From: Lethocerus indicus
Lineage: Eukaryota; Arthropoda; Insecta; Hemiptera; Belostomatidae
Reading direction: 5' to 3'
DNA length: 64,000 nt
NCBI GenBank assembly: GCA_019843655.1
Contig: JACDQD010000003.1
Location: forward strand, 30,058,224 to 30,122,223
In this document: in pieces, positions 1-13,200 of the stretch
How positions within the stretch are numbered: the stretch's first letter is position 1
How the letters are laid out: each line of letters starts with the position of its first letter
Made by a program: the position numbers and the translations under genes
The notes under the pieces: generated by a model
The model's input: the letters and a program-made list of their open reading frames with translations, nothing else
The model's database searches: none
What the model was told of the DNA's origin: nothing

Positions 1-645
1 TCCGATGTCTCCTCTCGCCGATCCGGAATTAAGGACTACCCCGTATACAGATGTATAAGTATATATGTATATATATACTGTAGTATGAGGAAGTGGTGAA
101 GAACAATCAGTGGGGACCTCAGGCATTGCTAACGGTACAGGAACAGGAGACAGATCCAGCCTTTTGAGGGCCTTGACCCCTTGACAGAGCACAACATACC
201 TCGTCCCCCCACGCCCGCGCCCGCGCCCGCCCTATTAACTCCATGCCAGTAACCCTTTACAGGAAACAAAGTTGAACACACTAAGCCGCTATGTTGCCCG
301 CTAGTCATAAATTGGCGCCTGTGTCACCTATCCGGTGTCAATTAAATTTCGAATAGAGCCACGTACCGTGCTGTACACTTTTGTGCATTAGATAAAGTTT
401 CTGTTCAGTCTATTTACATATTTTTTCTATTTCTGTCTCTCTTCCGGTCGTTATTTAGTGTATCCACAGCTCCCTGTATAATAGGATTTAGAAATACTTC
501 GATTCGGAAGAGGTCATATTCGGTCGCTAAATTCGGGAACGCAAGAAATAATTACATTTTCGAACCTGGACACTTCGTCTTTATTAGTCTGCAGGTAAAA
601 AAAGGAGATTTTAAGAAAGCGCGGGGTTCGGAATCTTCCGGGGTC

Positions 646-686
646 TTTTCGCTAAACAATTTTCGGCTGCACGCCATCTTCAGTTC
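646..686 (-). repeat. Structured CTGAAGA/GAAA repeat, copy 1
   Basis: Minus strand: CTGAAGATGGCG, then GCCGAAAA, then a weaker distal part ending in GCGAAAAGACC. Member of the dispersed family described in the findings. Confidence 0.55.
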
Positions 687-3448
687 TCCTTCACGTCGCT
701 CCGGCATATAGCGAAGTTCTATTCTGTATTATATTTTATGAAAATTATTTTAAACGCGATAACTACTTGTGCATTAATTTATTCCGAACATAGTTCAGAG
801 TCTAGCGACATCATCCCAATGGATGTATTAAAGCGTGCCGATCTGGGTCAACCAGCGTGAGTACACAACCCAGTTTCAGTAGCTCAGCTTGTAGCACTCT
901 ATTTCGTTAAAAAGTGATTTATTTCGCTTGGGCCGTTTACATAAATAGTAATAATAATATAGCTCTAGGTGAATGAAAAATTGTATAGGGGCGTAGTTTA
1001 CATTTAGTTCTCCCCCATCCCTGTTAAAGCCAAGTGGAATCTTGATGAGTCCTTGTGTTGCGGAAACGTTTAAAATATTCCGGTCTAGGCGCGTGTTATT
1101 CACTGGCCCAGGGCGTTCACAGCACCTCCTCCTCCTCCCGAATTATCGGTCGTGGGGTTCAATGTGCCGGGAGTATAGAAAAGAATGCCCGAGTTTACTT
1201 CCCCTCCGAACCCCCCTTGTAGTCGGTGTCCCTCCACCCTTCTTCTTTCAAAAGGGAAACGCGACGGCTTTGTCCTGTTTAAAATGTAAAATCCAATCTC
1301 CGGTTCGCCCCCGGCGGTACCTACCCCCTCCGATCTCCCCCCATGACGGTAAGTGTTCCGCATTGCGTCACAGGAATTTCAACTTCAAGAAATATTGTTC
1401 GCCGAAACTATTACTTTAACGTCGGATTAGGTCACCGTATGCGAGAGTGATGTACATATGTTATACATAGTGATAATGGCCACGGGGAAACCGAAAGTCC
1501 CGGGAATCGTCTGAACGTCGGTCTTATTTTCTTTTTCTGTATATCATTCTATTTCCTGGGTGGTATTTTTGGAAGTTTTTCTCTCAGTACTGCCTCAATA
1601 ATTTGATCATGCTCATCGCGGGCTTTACCTGTTTTTGGACACCTGCATCATTTATAAAGATACGTGACGAATTAGTTACAAACGTTTTTTTTTTAATTTC
1701 GTTCAGTAGATAATTATTATAAACATTATTTTTACTTTTTTAGCCAATCATCTCTCTTCCCACCGATTCTACGCCGCATGCCTTCGACATCTCATGCACA
1801 AGCTTATCTCTCTTCACGGATATATAAATTTATTTTATACTTTAGCGATTATCATAGGGTCCGGAAATCGGGGGTAGTGGGTCATGTGTCGGTATAATGT
1901 CACCTCCGGCGGACAGTGGCCGCAAGTACAATAGGCCGTGGGGCCCTTGCCCTTGGCCCAGCTGCCCGACAGCTTTCTTCTGCTCGTCAGCTGCCCCAAC
2001 AGACGTCTTCAGGCTTCACCGCCTTTTCTCCCCGGGGTGGAGGTGGAGGGCACGCGCCCCTCGCCCGTCTTCGGGTCGGCCCCGAGTTTCGCTTTGTACC
2101 CTTCCCAGCCCGATCCCTCTCTCTCTCTATACTGCCTACAGTTTTTTCACTCCACTCTTCCGTATTTTCGACATGTGCGGATGTTTGTCTGTCAATACTG
2201 TTAAAAAGGGTGGCTCACCCCTTTTTTAAAATATCTGTTTTGAGGTTTGAAACATCTAATCTCCAGCTCTCCTATTCGGTCCTAAGCTGGTGCTAAGCTA
2301 AGTCCTGACGAATGGAAGACCGCCGAACAGAGGCATTTTTTTTAAATTAAGGGGCAAAAAGCGGGTGAGAAGGAGTATAGATTTAGTATTTAAAAAATAA
2401 CGGATGTAGATAAATGTGTACGTAAATTCCGTAAGAGAACAATATATTCCACCCCCCTCGTAATAGCGCTTCGAGCTATAGCACCTTTTTAAAATTTTAT
2501 ATTGCCCATCTAAAAGAAACATCTGCGGCACCCCTTGAAACTACTTTTTCGGGCCCCAAGGGGCGCAAGAACCACCGGATTAAGAAAAACTGGTTCGAGG
2601 CAATTAATTCTGTTTTATGCCGGACCAAACACTTATCTGTTCGGCCGGGGGAAGATGGGATGTTATCGACTGCGTTGACTAATATCGCTTCCCCTATCAG
2701 ATTCTCAACAATCTAGGCATATTTTATAAGCGGACATTTGTAATACAACATAAATATGTATTGGGCGATGCCGTGGGATAATAACACGCCGGATAATTGC
2801 CACGACGCGTCACCTAAAACCGGTATGCGCGTATTGTCTAACACTAATTGTACGACATTCTATGCGTATTTATAGTCAGTATAAAGTATTTGTAATCTTG
2901 TCGTACTTCTTGATTGTAGATGTTGGAACGTATAAAACAGTCTGGCGGATGTTGACGGGTGGGGCCCAGTCGAGATGGACAATGGACCGAAATTATCCGG
3001 TAGGTACACACTCAGTTTTATTATAAAGTTCATATATCGTGTTCCCCGCCTTAAGCGCGGCACAGACCACCGTTCAATTACTCGAGGCTTATTGCTCCGC
3101 CATGAAAGAATGTCTGTATGTCTGTCCGTTGCGCCATTTCAGAAAGAACGACCCAAACTTCTTTAATATCAAAAGATGCGAAATCGTGTCGCAAACATTC
3201 TATCGGATAGCATCGCGACAACGTTGGTAAAATTAAAAAACATTGATTGTTTTTGCACTCTCGCATGCAAAACATGATTTTCTTGAACAGGAGTTTGTGG
3301 CTTCACTCCGTCATTTTGAGTAGGTGAACCAAATACGTGAAATATATGAAATCTTAAGCCATCTCTAGGGACTTAAGGATCTTTGTTTTGGGGTTTTTCG
3401 GGAGGAGACCGAGGTATTTATTTCCCTCAGAAGAAACAAATTTTTTTT

Positions 3449-3772
3449 TTACATTCTACGTTCATCACCATCATCATAATCATCACAAGAGTCATCTTCC
3501 AGTTTATTCTGTTCTCGGCTGCCGCCCACCAATTCGCAATTCCTAAGATCTGCATTCAATCCATCCAACCATCTGGGTTTTGGCCTACCCGCCATACATG
3601 GTTCCAAGCCGAGCGTCTTCTTCGGGGTTGACGAGGTCTCTTCTAATCGTATAAACATGACCGAATCCGGCTCTTTATACAACCTAGCCAGTTCATGAGT
3701 TTGCCTTATTCTCCTTATTAAAATTAATTCGTTTTCCATGTCTTTATCCACGACGCGTAATGGGTGGCTCAT
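3449..3772 (-). mobile_element. Fragment of a non-LTR retrotransposon ORF (C-terminal end)
   Basis: An open minus-strand frame of 107 codons contains the LINE-type endings HELARLYKEPDSV and GRPKPRWLDGLNADLR, which resemble the GRPKxRWLDGVxxDL tail common in arthropod non-LTR element ORF2. It ends in an acidic low-complexity stretch. No reverse transcriptase core is nearby, so it is a 5'-truncated relic. Confidence 0.55.
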
Positions 3773-4174
3773 GTAATCTAGGGAGCTGGCTGCAAGTTCC
3801 CGGGGAAGTGGTACCCCAGAAATCCAGCCGAGAGGAAGCTAGTAAATAAATGAAAGTTAAAATTCTAAGAATTTGCTCATCCCTGATATATAATAGAAAC
3901 TTAGAAACTGTTGGATAGTATTGCGCTGTAGATTTTCAATATACTCGGGGCCCCATAAGCGGATATTAATTAGAGGTTCGTATTAATCAGGCGTATTTAA
4001 TTGGGCTTGACGCGTACGGGGACAACGCGATCGATGAACAATTGTGTCACCCGGTTGTCTAATTGGACGGAGTGGGAGCTCGGATCGGTGGTGGTGGTGG
4101 ATGTGGCTCACGCTCCGGTGATCGCGGGAGCGCGGTACGCCACCGCCGCCGGCGTTTCCTCTTCAGTCGGCGAC

Positions 4175-4282
4175 ATGAACCTTCCGGGACAGCCCGCCAG
4201 TGCTCTCCTCTGGACGGCCGCCATGCTCCGCATCAATTTCGCGGTGGCCCTCGCAAAGGCCCAGGACCGGGCTTTCGTAGAG
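4175..4282 (+). other. Candidate first coding exon of the ACE-like gene
   Basis: The frame is open from an ATG at 4175, with a second ATG at 4223 in a GCCGCC context. It ends at a good donor (GAG then GTCAGT at 4283) in phase 0, which matches the phase-0 acceptor at 14558. The 36 residues include a moderately hydrophobic stretch ending in ALAKA, which could be a signal peptide with cleavage near AKA-QD. An Arg interrupts the hydrophobic core, so this is not a textbook signal. The exon would leave a 10.3-kb first intron. The homologous part of the protein begins only in the next exon, so this join rests on phase, position and total length. Confidence 0.45.
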
Positions 4283-7200
4283 GTCAGTTCAACTCATAAA
4301 GTCCATATCCACTCTTGAGAACCCACTTTCCAGGACCTATTTTTTGTACACTGAACCTTCATAGTTGTAGGTACAACCGCGCTCGATGTTCTCTATATCG
4401 CTTGCTTCGCGGCGGTGACATAATTCGACCTCTACACACAGAGAGAATTAGGAGACGGGAATGAAACTTTAGTACTTTCGATAACTTCGTCAACTGTAGG
4501 CCTCCTTTTCGAAACTGTTATTCTTAAGCGCCACCTAGGATGTCTCAATGTTGGTACAATTCCCTGTAGTACCTTGGTCGCCAAAGGTCTTCCGATTCTT
4601 CGGGGTCTTACCCAGTAACGTCAGTATTTTTTAAATATCTACGCTTCTTGATTTTTTGTGGTGATAATGCACACTTTTGTGGTAAAGTACAGATACTTGT
4701 CATAATGTCTTTGATCGTTTAATTAGATTCATTTGTAAAAATGAACGAATCCTTCTGGGAAGGATTTCTGAAAGTTTTGCTCGCAATTCTGCCCGGGACT
4801 GTTTCTCTAATCCTTTATTCCTCTTCATCGTTTCTTCGAGGGATAATTTTCCTCCGTCCCCCTTGGAACAAGATTACCAACAGACTTCGAATTCTTCGGG
4901 TACCAACAGCTAAAGATTCAATATTCTATTTTTCAGTTCGAAGAATAACGATTTAATTACGCTCCATTCTCAGGCACATTAGTAATCAGTTATATTAATT
5001 TTGAAAAGAAGCTTCGAACAATTTTATTGACATTTTAAAGAGCTACTACACGCGCAAGCTAATTAAGCTTTACGTAGTAAATGCTAAAGTCTCCGATGAG
5101 ATCCATTTAAAAATTTAATGAACATACCTCGGTGAACTAGACATTTTTTAAAATTGTTACAAAGGTTATAAATTTTGATAATGCCGGCCTGTGTTGGCCG
5201 TAAATAAACGCTTTGAAACGTTTTAGTAGGGTAAACCTAACCAACTGCAACACCTGATTATTGCACCTTATTATAATTTGATGTGATTAATCTGTTCCTA
5301 TTTCTAACATGAACATTATCATTTATTTCAGAATTCAAATATAGAATTCGGTGTTTCCAGTCAGCACTGGCACTAAGCCCTCGTTAAAATTGAAGTTTTT
5401 AGAACCTTAGTTATGACATTCTGGGGCCGCACTTAATTCGGGGGGTAATTCCCTATGGCTATTATCTCTATTTCAACCTTTGGAACCCCTATTACCTGTT
5501 TCGTAAGATATATTAAAGGGTGGCCTACACCTTTTCCAAAGAACCCCCCCCTTTCAAAGCTCACCGCATTGTACAATGTTTTAGGTAGGGTGGGGGGGAG
5601 GGGTTTACCGGTAGAAACCCCCAAATACGCATAATATCCGTACGCAGCGAACGTGAGAACAGAATATTTATATATACTAAGGTTCTTGTCTTTCGCTAGA
5701 CCGGTTTCGTCCGCTCGCCATCTTCAGCAGGCGTGTATTAGTAAGAATTATAATTATTAAAAATGGCATTGTTGTTATAGTCCGGATAGTATACACCGCA
5801 GGCAACCGACACGCCTGAAAACTGATGAAAGGGAGGAAAGCTAATGAAAATGGGGCGAACAACCGAAACCGGTCTAGCAAAATACCGAGATCACAAATAA
5901 CATGGTATTTCACAAATTCAATAAGTATTATCGGATTACAATTGGAGTTAATTCGTCCCCCCATAATGAAACGCATCGCATCAGGAAGGGATTTTCGTTT
6001 CGAAACCCAATCGCAGTCGATTTTTCCGCCGCGGAAAAGCCATTTCCTCAATTTCTGTCTTGAACATAGACCAGGAAGCGCTGCAACAGCCGCCGGCGAA
6101 TGCACCGCCGAGACTCCAATTAAACTTCCTTTCGAAATGCGAGCCAATCGAATATGACTAATTGATAACAGTTCGGGAAAAATCAATATAACTGTTCCCT
6201 ACAATATGCCGAGGAGGTCAGCGACGGTTAACACCGTGAAAGTGTTCGGCATTAGACAGAGAGCATGTATTTAGTTGTTCTAAAAAGAAATAAAGATACA
6301 AGAAACAACTAAGAAACATCCACCGATTTACCGTAAATTAAACATTGCCAGATTTACTAGATTTTGCTCTTGTCACTGCCTGGAAACTGGTTCTTAAACC
6401 TTAAATTCTGAACTAATTTGCTTTTTTTCATCGGTGTTCTTCGTTTCCGAGCAAATCACGTCGAGCAGAAAACCTCCCCCTTAATCGGGAGATAGTGAGG
6501 GTTAGAACCCTTCCTGAGAATCGTCCAAGCACCTCAAACGGTACCGATAATATACCGAAATACGTGGTACGGATCGAGGGGAATTGTTTTAATCGGTATC
6601 GAAGTATCGAAGTTGGGCCCTAAATTTATGGAGGGGTCGGATATTTGTGAAACTCGATGCGGGCCCACGGCAAGCAACTGGGCCGGGGTCAACACTCCGA
6701 CTCCGCCGCTGGGCCATTTTTTGCCTCCCGAACGGCAACATCTGCCAGCGCCCGCACGTCGTCTAGACGCCGCGCCCTTTGCCCCGGAATACGTGAAGGG
6801 GGCGATGAGAAGGGACTTAACGGGAGAAGTCCTGCCAGGTAGGGACCGGGCGGGGGGACTTTCAAAAGCCACACCTTTGATGGGAAAAACGGGGCCCGCA
6901 GCCCTCTCCACAATGAAACTACACGGGCGTTGCCTATTTACGGCCGGCAATAAATCCTGATCTGGGCCCGAATTCGGCAGCGTTACGCTCCAATAACACA
7001 CCAGTCTTACCCAAACTGTTTCCTCCCCTCGCTAGGATTATTGCGGGAATACGATAATCTTATCTATGTTATGATTTTTACTGGCCGGTCCATTCCATTT
7101 TTTAGACGACTTATCTATGCTATGCACTATCTGGATGCAGCAATGCATTCGAATTACGGATGCTAAATGGGCCATACACTAAACACGCAGTGGCGCATTC

Positions 7201-10200
7201 GGATTTTTCAAATATTTCACGCTCTGTTTCTAGTCCAGATAATCATACAGTAAAAACTTTTATCATGTTCAAACAACACCGAAGATACCAGGAAACATAT
7301 TCAATATTGTGGTACCGACCCAGTTGAATTTGTTCGTATCGTGTGGGTACTTCCTGGACTACCTCAGCTGAATCTGGAAGTCCAGATAATCGTATATAAA
7401 AACTTTTATCGTGTTCAAACGATGTCGAAGAGAAGTAAGATACCAGGAAACATAATATTGTGGTACGGACCGTAGTTGGCCTTGTTCCTTGATTATTTGC
7501 GCTGAATTTGGTCGATAATCGTAGAATAAGAACTTTTATTATACCCAAAAAATGTAGAAAAAGTACTGATGTAGGCGTGCTGAGATTACAGCGCAGGCGA
7601 CTTGAAACATACGCGATTCCGACATGCGACAGGTAGAGGTGCGGTTTACCTGTTCAGTTTCGTTCACGTAAAAGCTTTACGGCTACAGTGGTCAGTGAAC
7701 AGGTCATAAAGGACCTGATCGCTGAATCATTCACAGGAGTCACGTTCTAGAAGGGTATAAGCTTCGACGGAGAATGAGGCTTCATTCAACCTGTCCTTGT
7801 GAAAAATACCTTAGGGAATGAAAAAGCATTAGGTTTTGTCGCCTTTTTAATGTAAAAATATACACCTTAGAATATTTACACATATTGTATACAACACGTT
7901 CAGTACGGCTCTCCGTTACGGCTCTCTATTCAATGACACTTCTCTGACTCATTCAGGAAACATTCCAACAGTTTCCATTGGGCAAGATATCGAGCAATAA
8001 TTAGTACACTAGATCAGTATAGTAATTATTAGTCCGCTTCGAATTATAGGACGCTCGAATGACATTCGGAAAGGGAGAAGCAAAAGGGGACAGGTTTGCC
8101 GCAACAGCATCTCGGGCTCATATATTTAAATTACCGAGTTGTTGGATAACGCGAGGCATTTTTCTGTCGCAAAAAAAACCCTACAACAAATGTACAACTA
8201 AAAAAACCGTGATTCAATCTTAGATAGTTCGATATTTCCATACATCGAGAGCCCATTTGGGTCGTGGAGTTCGGTGACCCCTCGTATGGAACACTACTCG
8301 CTGGATAGGTGGGCGACATTTCGACGTTCCTTCGGACGGGGGCAACAATTAGAGGAAAATAATTTCCAGGGAGGATAATTGTTAGTTTTAATTGCCCCAT
8401 TATAAGACTTAGGGGCGCGTCGCGGCCACCGTTTATCCCAACGGCGACATTCCCGTTTCCGACCCGTCACGCCGAATGGTCTCCAGATTTTTTCATCAGA
8501 TACGTTATGACGAAATTCGCTTCTTGTCTAGGGATGTTTTTCCCCTAACGAAGATTGGCGGGGAGGAAGGAGCAGAACGGCAGGGTTCAGAATTCAGAAC
8601 CTCCACGCGGTCGAAACGAGGAAAAAGGGCCACAATAAATAAATCAGTTCAAAATTCAGTAAAGAACCAGCCAGTATGAGAGCAAGACTTTCACTTGTGC
8701 CACCCAGACTTGAGAATGAAGTAAAAAAAACTACCCTTCCACGAAATTAGGGTGTCGGCAGGTCACGGGGTCCGACTCCCCACAGACCCCGATCGCATTA
8801 CGGGGCTAACTTTCTATAAAGGAAACCAGATTTCCAAAGACAGAGAATAAAGACTTTTGCTTTGTTTTTGAACAATTACAGTAATTGCAGCGTTTCAGCG
8901 TAGAGTAATTATTTTTACAATTTATTATAATTTTTATCAATTTCGATCTCTTTATTTCATCGCCAACGAATAAATTTTGAATTTGTTCGAACTGCGAGTC
9001 TCAGTTAGCGCGTTGTCTTTATAATGAATTGGGTTGAAAGAAGGCTCAACAACAATGTTGTATGTGTTTATTCAAGTCTGGAATAGTTGAAAGGGCTAAA
9101 CGGGATGTGGACTATTAGCTCTGCCCTTCCTTAGAAACGCCGCCTTCGACACTGTCCTTGTACCGGTTGCTCTCTTTAAAAACATCGAGTGCGGACCCAG
9201 AGTATATGCAATTTATCGACCCCCGGCTTATTGCGGAATAAAAAATGTTTTCTGTATACAAAACTTTTTTATGCAGTATAAGATACAGATGTATACATCA
9301 TCTATCATACAGATTATGTATGATAGATTCAGAAGCGGAGATTGACTCCAGTTACAGAACTGGAAGATGACTCTTGAGGAAGCCAAGATCAAGTAATGGA
9401 TTATCGAGCTTGTGATGATGATAAGGTACCGAACATTCAATGTAAATACAAAGACACAAACACTGATAGGCAAAGTGAATATTTACGGATATTTTAACTA
9501 AAATTCAAATTAATAAATAAACAATTTCGATCAACAGATTGTGGCCAAAATACCGAAGAGGGGGAAATAAATATGTTTCAGACGCTCATTTTGTTTCAAT
9601 CATCTGTAGACAGTTGTGCCAAATTCATAAATTTCGAGACCGTAGTGTGAAGCCAGTTAATTAGTAAGTGGCTGAGCAGGAGTTAAGGTGTAAATTGGAG
9701 TTGTATTCTAGAAACGCAAACAGATTTAGGTCTTATCAGCTGCGACCCACTTGGTTTTCAAAGCTAAACCCCCGACACGCTGGCTGATCTCCGTTAAAAC
9801 CCATCTCTCTCTCTCTCTCGCGCGCGTACAGAACATTCTTTTAACGGCCGATTATGTTAAAAAGATTTACAATAACAAATATAATAAGAATTGTTCACAG
9901 CGTACAAACCATTTGACAATAAGGAATAGTTTATAATATCATGTTAAACCTGATTACAATAGGTCTAGAATTATAGGTATATTATAGGTCTAGAAAGCGG
10001 TCTAGAATATTCCCCTACCCAGCAGGAGATTCGCTGACTGCCATACCTTTCTCAATGGAATCCGACTTAAACCGAAAATTAGGACTACTGAAACGACCTA
10101 AAAACTGTAGCCAATAAATTGAGAATTTACAGAGAGGCATCGGACTAGATTTGAGAGATCCGAATCAAAAGTGTTTCAAGTCATCCTCAACGCTCCCCGG

Positions 10201-13200
10201 TATGTCCACCATGTGACCTCAACATTCCGACGAAGTCTTAAAATCCCCCAGTCTTACTCCTAATTGCAATTTCTTCCCTCAATCTCTTTCTCTCTATCTC
10301 GCTTTTATTACACAGCAATTATCCCCCATAAACATTACTGAAATTAAAAGAAAAACTACCAATAGGCCAAACAGAATAATTTACAATATAATCATGTCGT
10401 TATTAGATTATTGTTATTTTGATGCAATCCCGGGATCGGTTTCGGCTTCTCCCCGCTGCTACTAGCATTCCGACAGTAATCCCCTTTTTTTACCTTACAC
10501 AAATCCGTGAAAATTCAGTGAAAGTGCGCCTTGATTACACTCGGAAAATTATGTAAAATTGCGTCTAATTGTTTAACCTTATCGCCCGGGAGAAGAAAGT
10601 TGCGCAATATATGGTGGCTCAACCGACAACAACGCCACTTCCTCCGGGACTCAAATCAGATTCACCTTAAAACGGCCGTTTGCCCAGACAACGCTGTTCT
10701 TTTCATTTCGGAAAAAACCGAAACAATATAATCTCGAGTATTTTTATTACTCTTTGTTTACATACTGAACCCTTAAGTAACTTTACTTCGACATATCGAG
10801 GCGCCAACAGTAGTTTTAGAATACTTATTTGATAACCAAAAAATATTTATTTTTTATTTATAAAATCAGCTTCTGCCCGCAATAAAGAGGAATACATTGG
10901 TGAGTGGGAAACTTTCATAAACGCTGAAAGAAAAATGAACTAAAACTAACTGACGAATCTTAGACCAATACTGCAGCAAGCGCAAGTGTAATATTCCAAA
11001 TCGTTATGAAATTGTTCCGCTTTTAAATTGTTTATTGGATTCCAAGTAAGTCCCGAACTAGTACAAATACATTTTTTTTGCGGCGGTAATTCGTCAAAAT
11101 GTTCCGTCCCGAATCCGACACCTGTTGTCCTAGATAGGTCGAACCACTTTATCATTTCAATTGTCGCATAAAAGGGTTAATTTATAACCCCCTGGATGTT
11201 TATATTAAAATTACTGCTAGGTTTTTTTCCCCCGAGCCCCTCTATACTACTTGAGACGGTAGACGGCGGGGGGATCCATTTCCGATACAATAGGCAGCTG
11301 CTGGAGACGCCCAGGTATCCCCTGCACACTGGATGAAGCTATTGTTAACGTCCGATTTTTTTTTTATGCTCCATGTCCCAGTCACTTACAGCTTAAGAAA
11401 AGTATTACGCCCTTATCTCTCCGGTTACTCGACGAGTCTCATCGAAAGGGTACAACGATATATGTATGTATATAAGGCCACAGAGTATCCTGAGAAAGAA
11501 AGTGCGGGCAAAACGAAGGAGCGTATTTTAAGAGCTGCCAGGATGTTTAGCATCCGCTCAGCGGCCGGGACTCTGTCTCGAGGTGACCCAGTTTCAAAAA
11601 ACTTTTTAAACGACGTTCAATTTCATTGTAACCCCACTGAAGAGATGCGCGAAAGTTAATCACTGATATCTAATTCATTTCTCTAGATCCCTTTTTTTAG
11701 ACGATGGACCCGTTTTTTGGGATAATGTTGCCATTTTTCATGTCAGTCCAGTTTTTTTAGACCGTAGTGCCGTTTTTTAGACGTCCCATTTATCGAACTC
11801 AACAATTGAGCTTGCGATATCGCGGTTATTTAATATGCAGGGTTTTCATTTTTGTTTCTGCATGGTCTTGCGTCAGTTTTGTTGAAAAACAAAATATTTA
11901 TTGAGTTTTTGAAAAATAATCTAATATATTTATTCCACCTCTCTTTCATTTCACACCCCTCTTAAATGTCCCCTTGCGCGGCTGGTGTTTTCCATATTTT
12001 GTTCACTCCCAGGAAATCTTTTCGTGTTGAGAGATTTTCGTTTCGTGTTAGTGAAAAAAAATGCATGAAAACACATAGTAGTTTGTCGGGACCACTATAT
12101 TATTTCGTGTTAACCAATATTTCACTGTATCTAATGTTTAAAAAGATATCTGTCGCGTTGAAATCTCTGAATAGGAACTAAAATTCTGGAAACTATTGTT
12201 TGATCTCAGCAGGACTCTCCTAGCAGGAATTGTTCGTGTGTGTAGATCCGAATCAATTTAGAATTTATAAACTGGCGTCCGACTAGTATGAAATAGGCCG
12301 ACAATAGAAGGAGGCCAAGTGTTTCATAATAGCCAAGCCCCTATCTCGTTCAGGCCCACGTTACATACATACATACACAGTGCCGTGTGTACACACACTG
12401 CATGCACTCCGGTTATGTTCTCCTTGAGCTAGATTTTGAACTCTGAGCTCGTGAACTGTGTGCATGTAAAATTGCGGGTAATACTGTACGGGTCGTATAT
12501 ATATAACACCGGTCCGAAATGGTCGTAACTAGGATAGGAATTATGAACGTGGAGCTCTCACAAGGGCCATATTGTTTTACACTTGTTTACATTAAAACCT
12601 ATGGTTGTTCAGTACAATTTATTCTAAACTCAAATTACTGAAAATGTTATATATCCCTAAGTAGGGTGTCGAATGGATCCATGTTCAAGAAAACCCCATC
12701 CCTTCGTCAGCTCGAAAACAAGGAAAAGTTTTTCAGACGAAGATTACTGACCAATAATATTTGCACAGGGTATTTTCTGTTCTGTGGTCGTTTGACAAAC
12801 AGACAGTTTGACATAACGGAAGACTGGAGATGACAGGAAGCAGTGGGAGATGGGACGCGAACCAAAACCGGATGTTGACTTGTGCTTTTTCAGACGCAGC
12901 GAGCAAATTGCTCTTCTCTCCCCTTGCTCATAATCGCAGCATGTTATAGAACACAACGTAGGGTGACGAAAATCACTATTTTTTAGCCTCTTTCCTCCTT
13001 AATATTTAAAAAAACCTATTAGCGCATGTTGTTTTATAGCTAAACTGCGACAGCACTTTAGAAAAAATGCTATTTGTGTAAAATACTGTTTTCACTCAAA
13101 TATCACTTTCAACTCTACAGACATCTACGGTATTCCAACCTCTCGCAAATCACAAAACAGTTATTCCAAATACCGTATTTGTTCGAATTAGGGGAAACAC

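Larger units (their letters stand above)
1..4174. other. Non-coding, repeat-bearing upstream DNA
   Basis: No supported exon. CpG content is normal, with a structured repeat (646-686), C/T-rich stretches near 1.1-1.35 and 1.9-2.1 kb, and one LINE relic (3449-3772). The short frames here overlap on both strands and show no domain or splice logic. Confidence 0.6.

Noticed and set aside
4063..4299. Second frame over the candidate ACE-like first exon (Gly/Arg-rich)
   Set aside because: Its composition is the typical shadow of GC-rich coding DNA, and its phase does not match the next exon.
5677..6186. 169-codon minus-strand open frame
   Set aside because: Its C-terminal part crosses structured repeat copy 2, composition is not protein-like and no homology is recognised.
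6534..7001. Overlapping open frames of 100-155 codons on both strands in a G/C-rich patch
   Set aside because: High GC makes stops rare in all frames; no domain, signal peptide or matching splice sites. Kept only as a G/C-rich patch in the probable intron.
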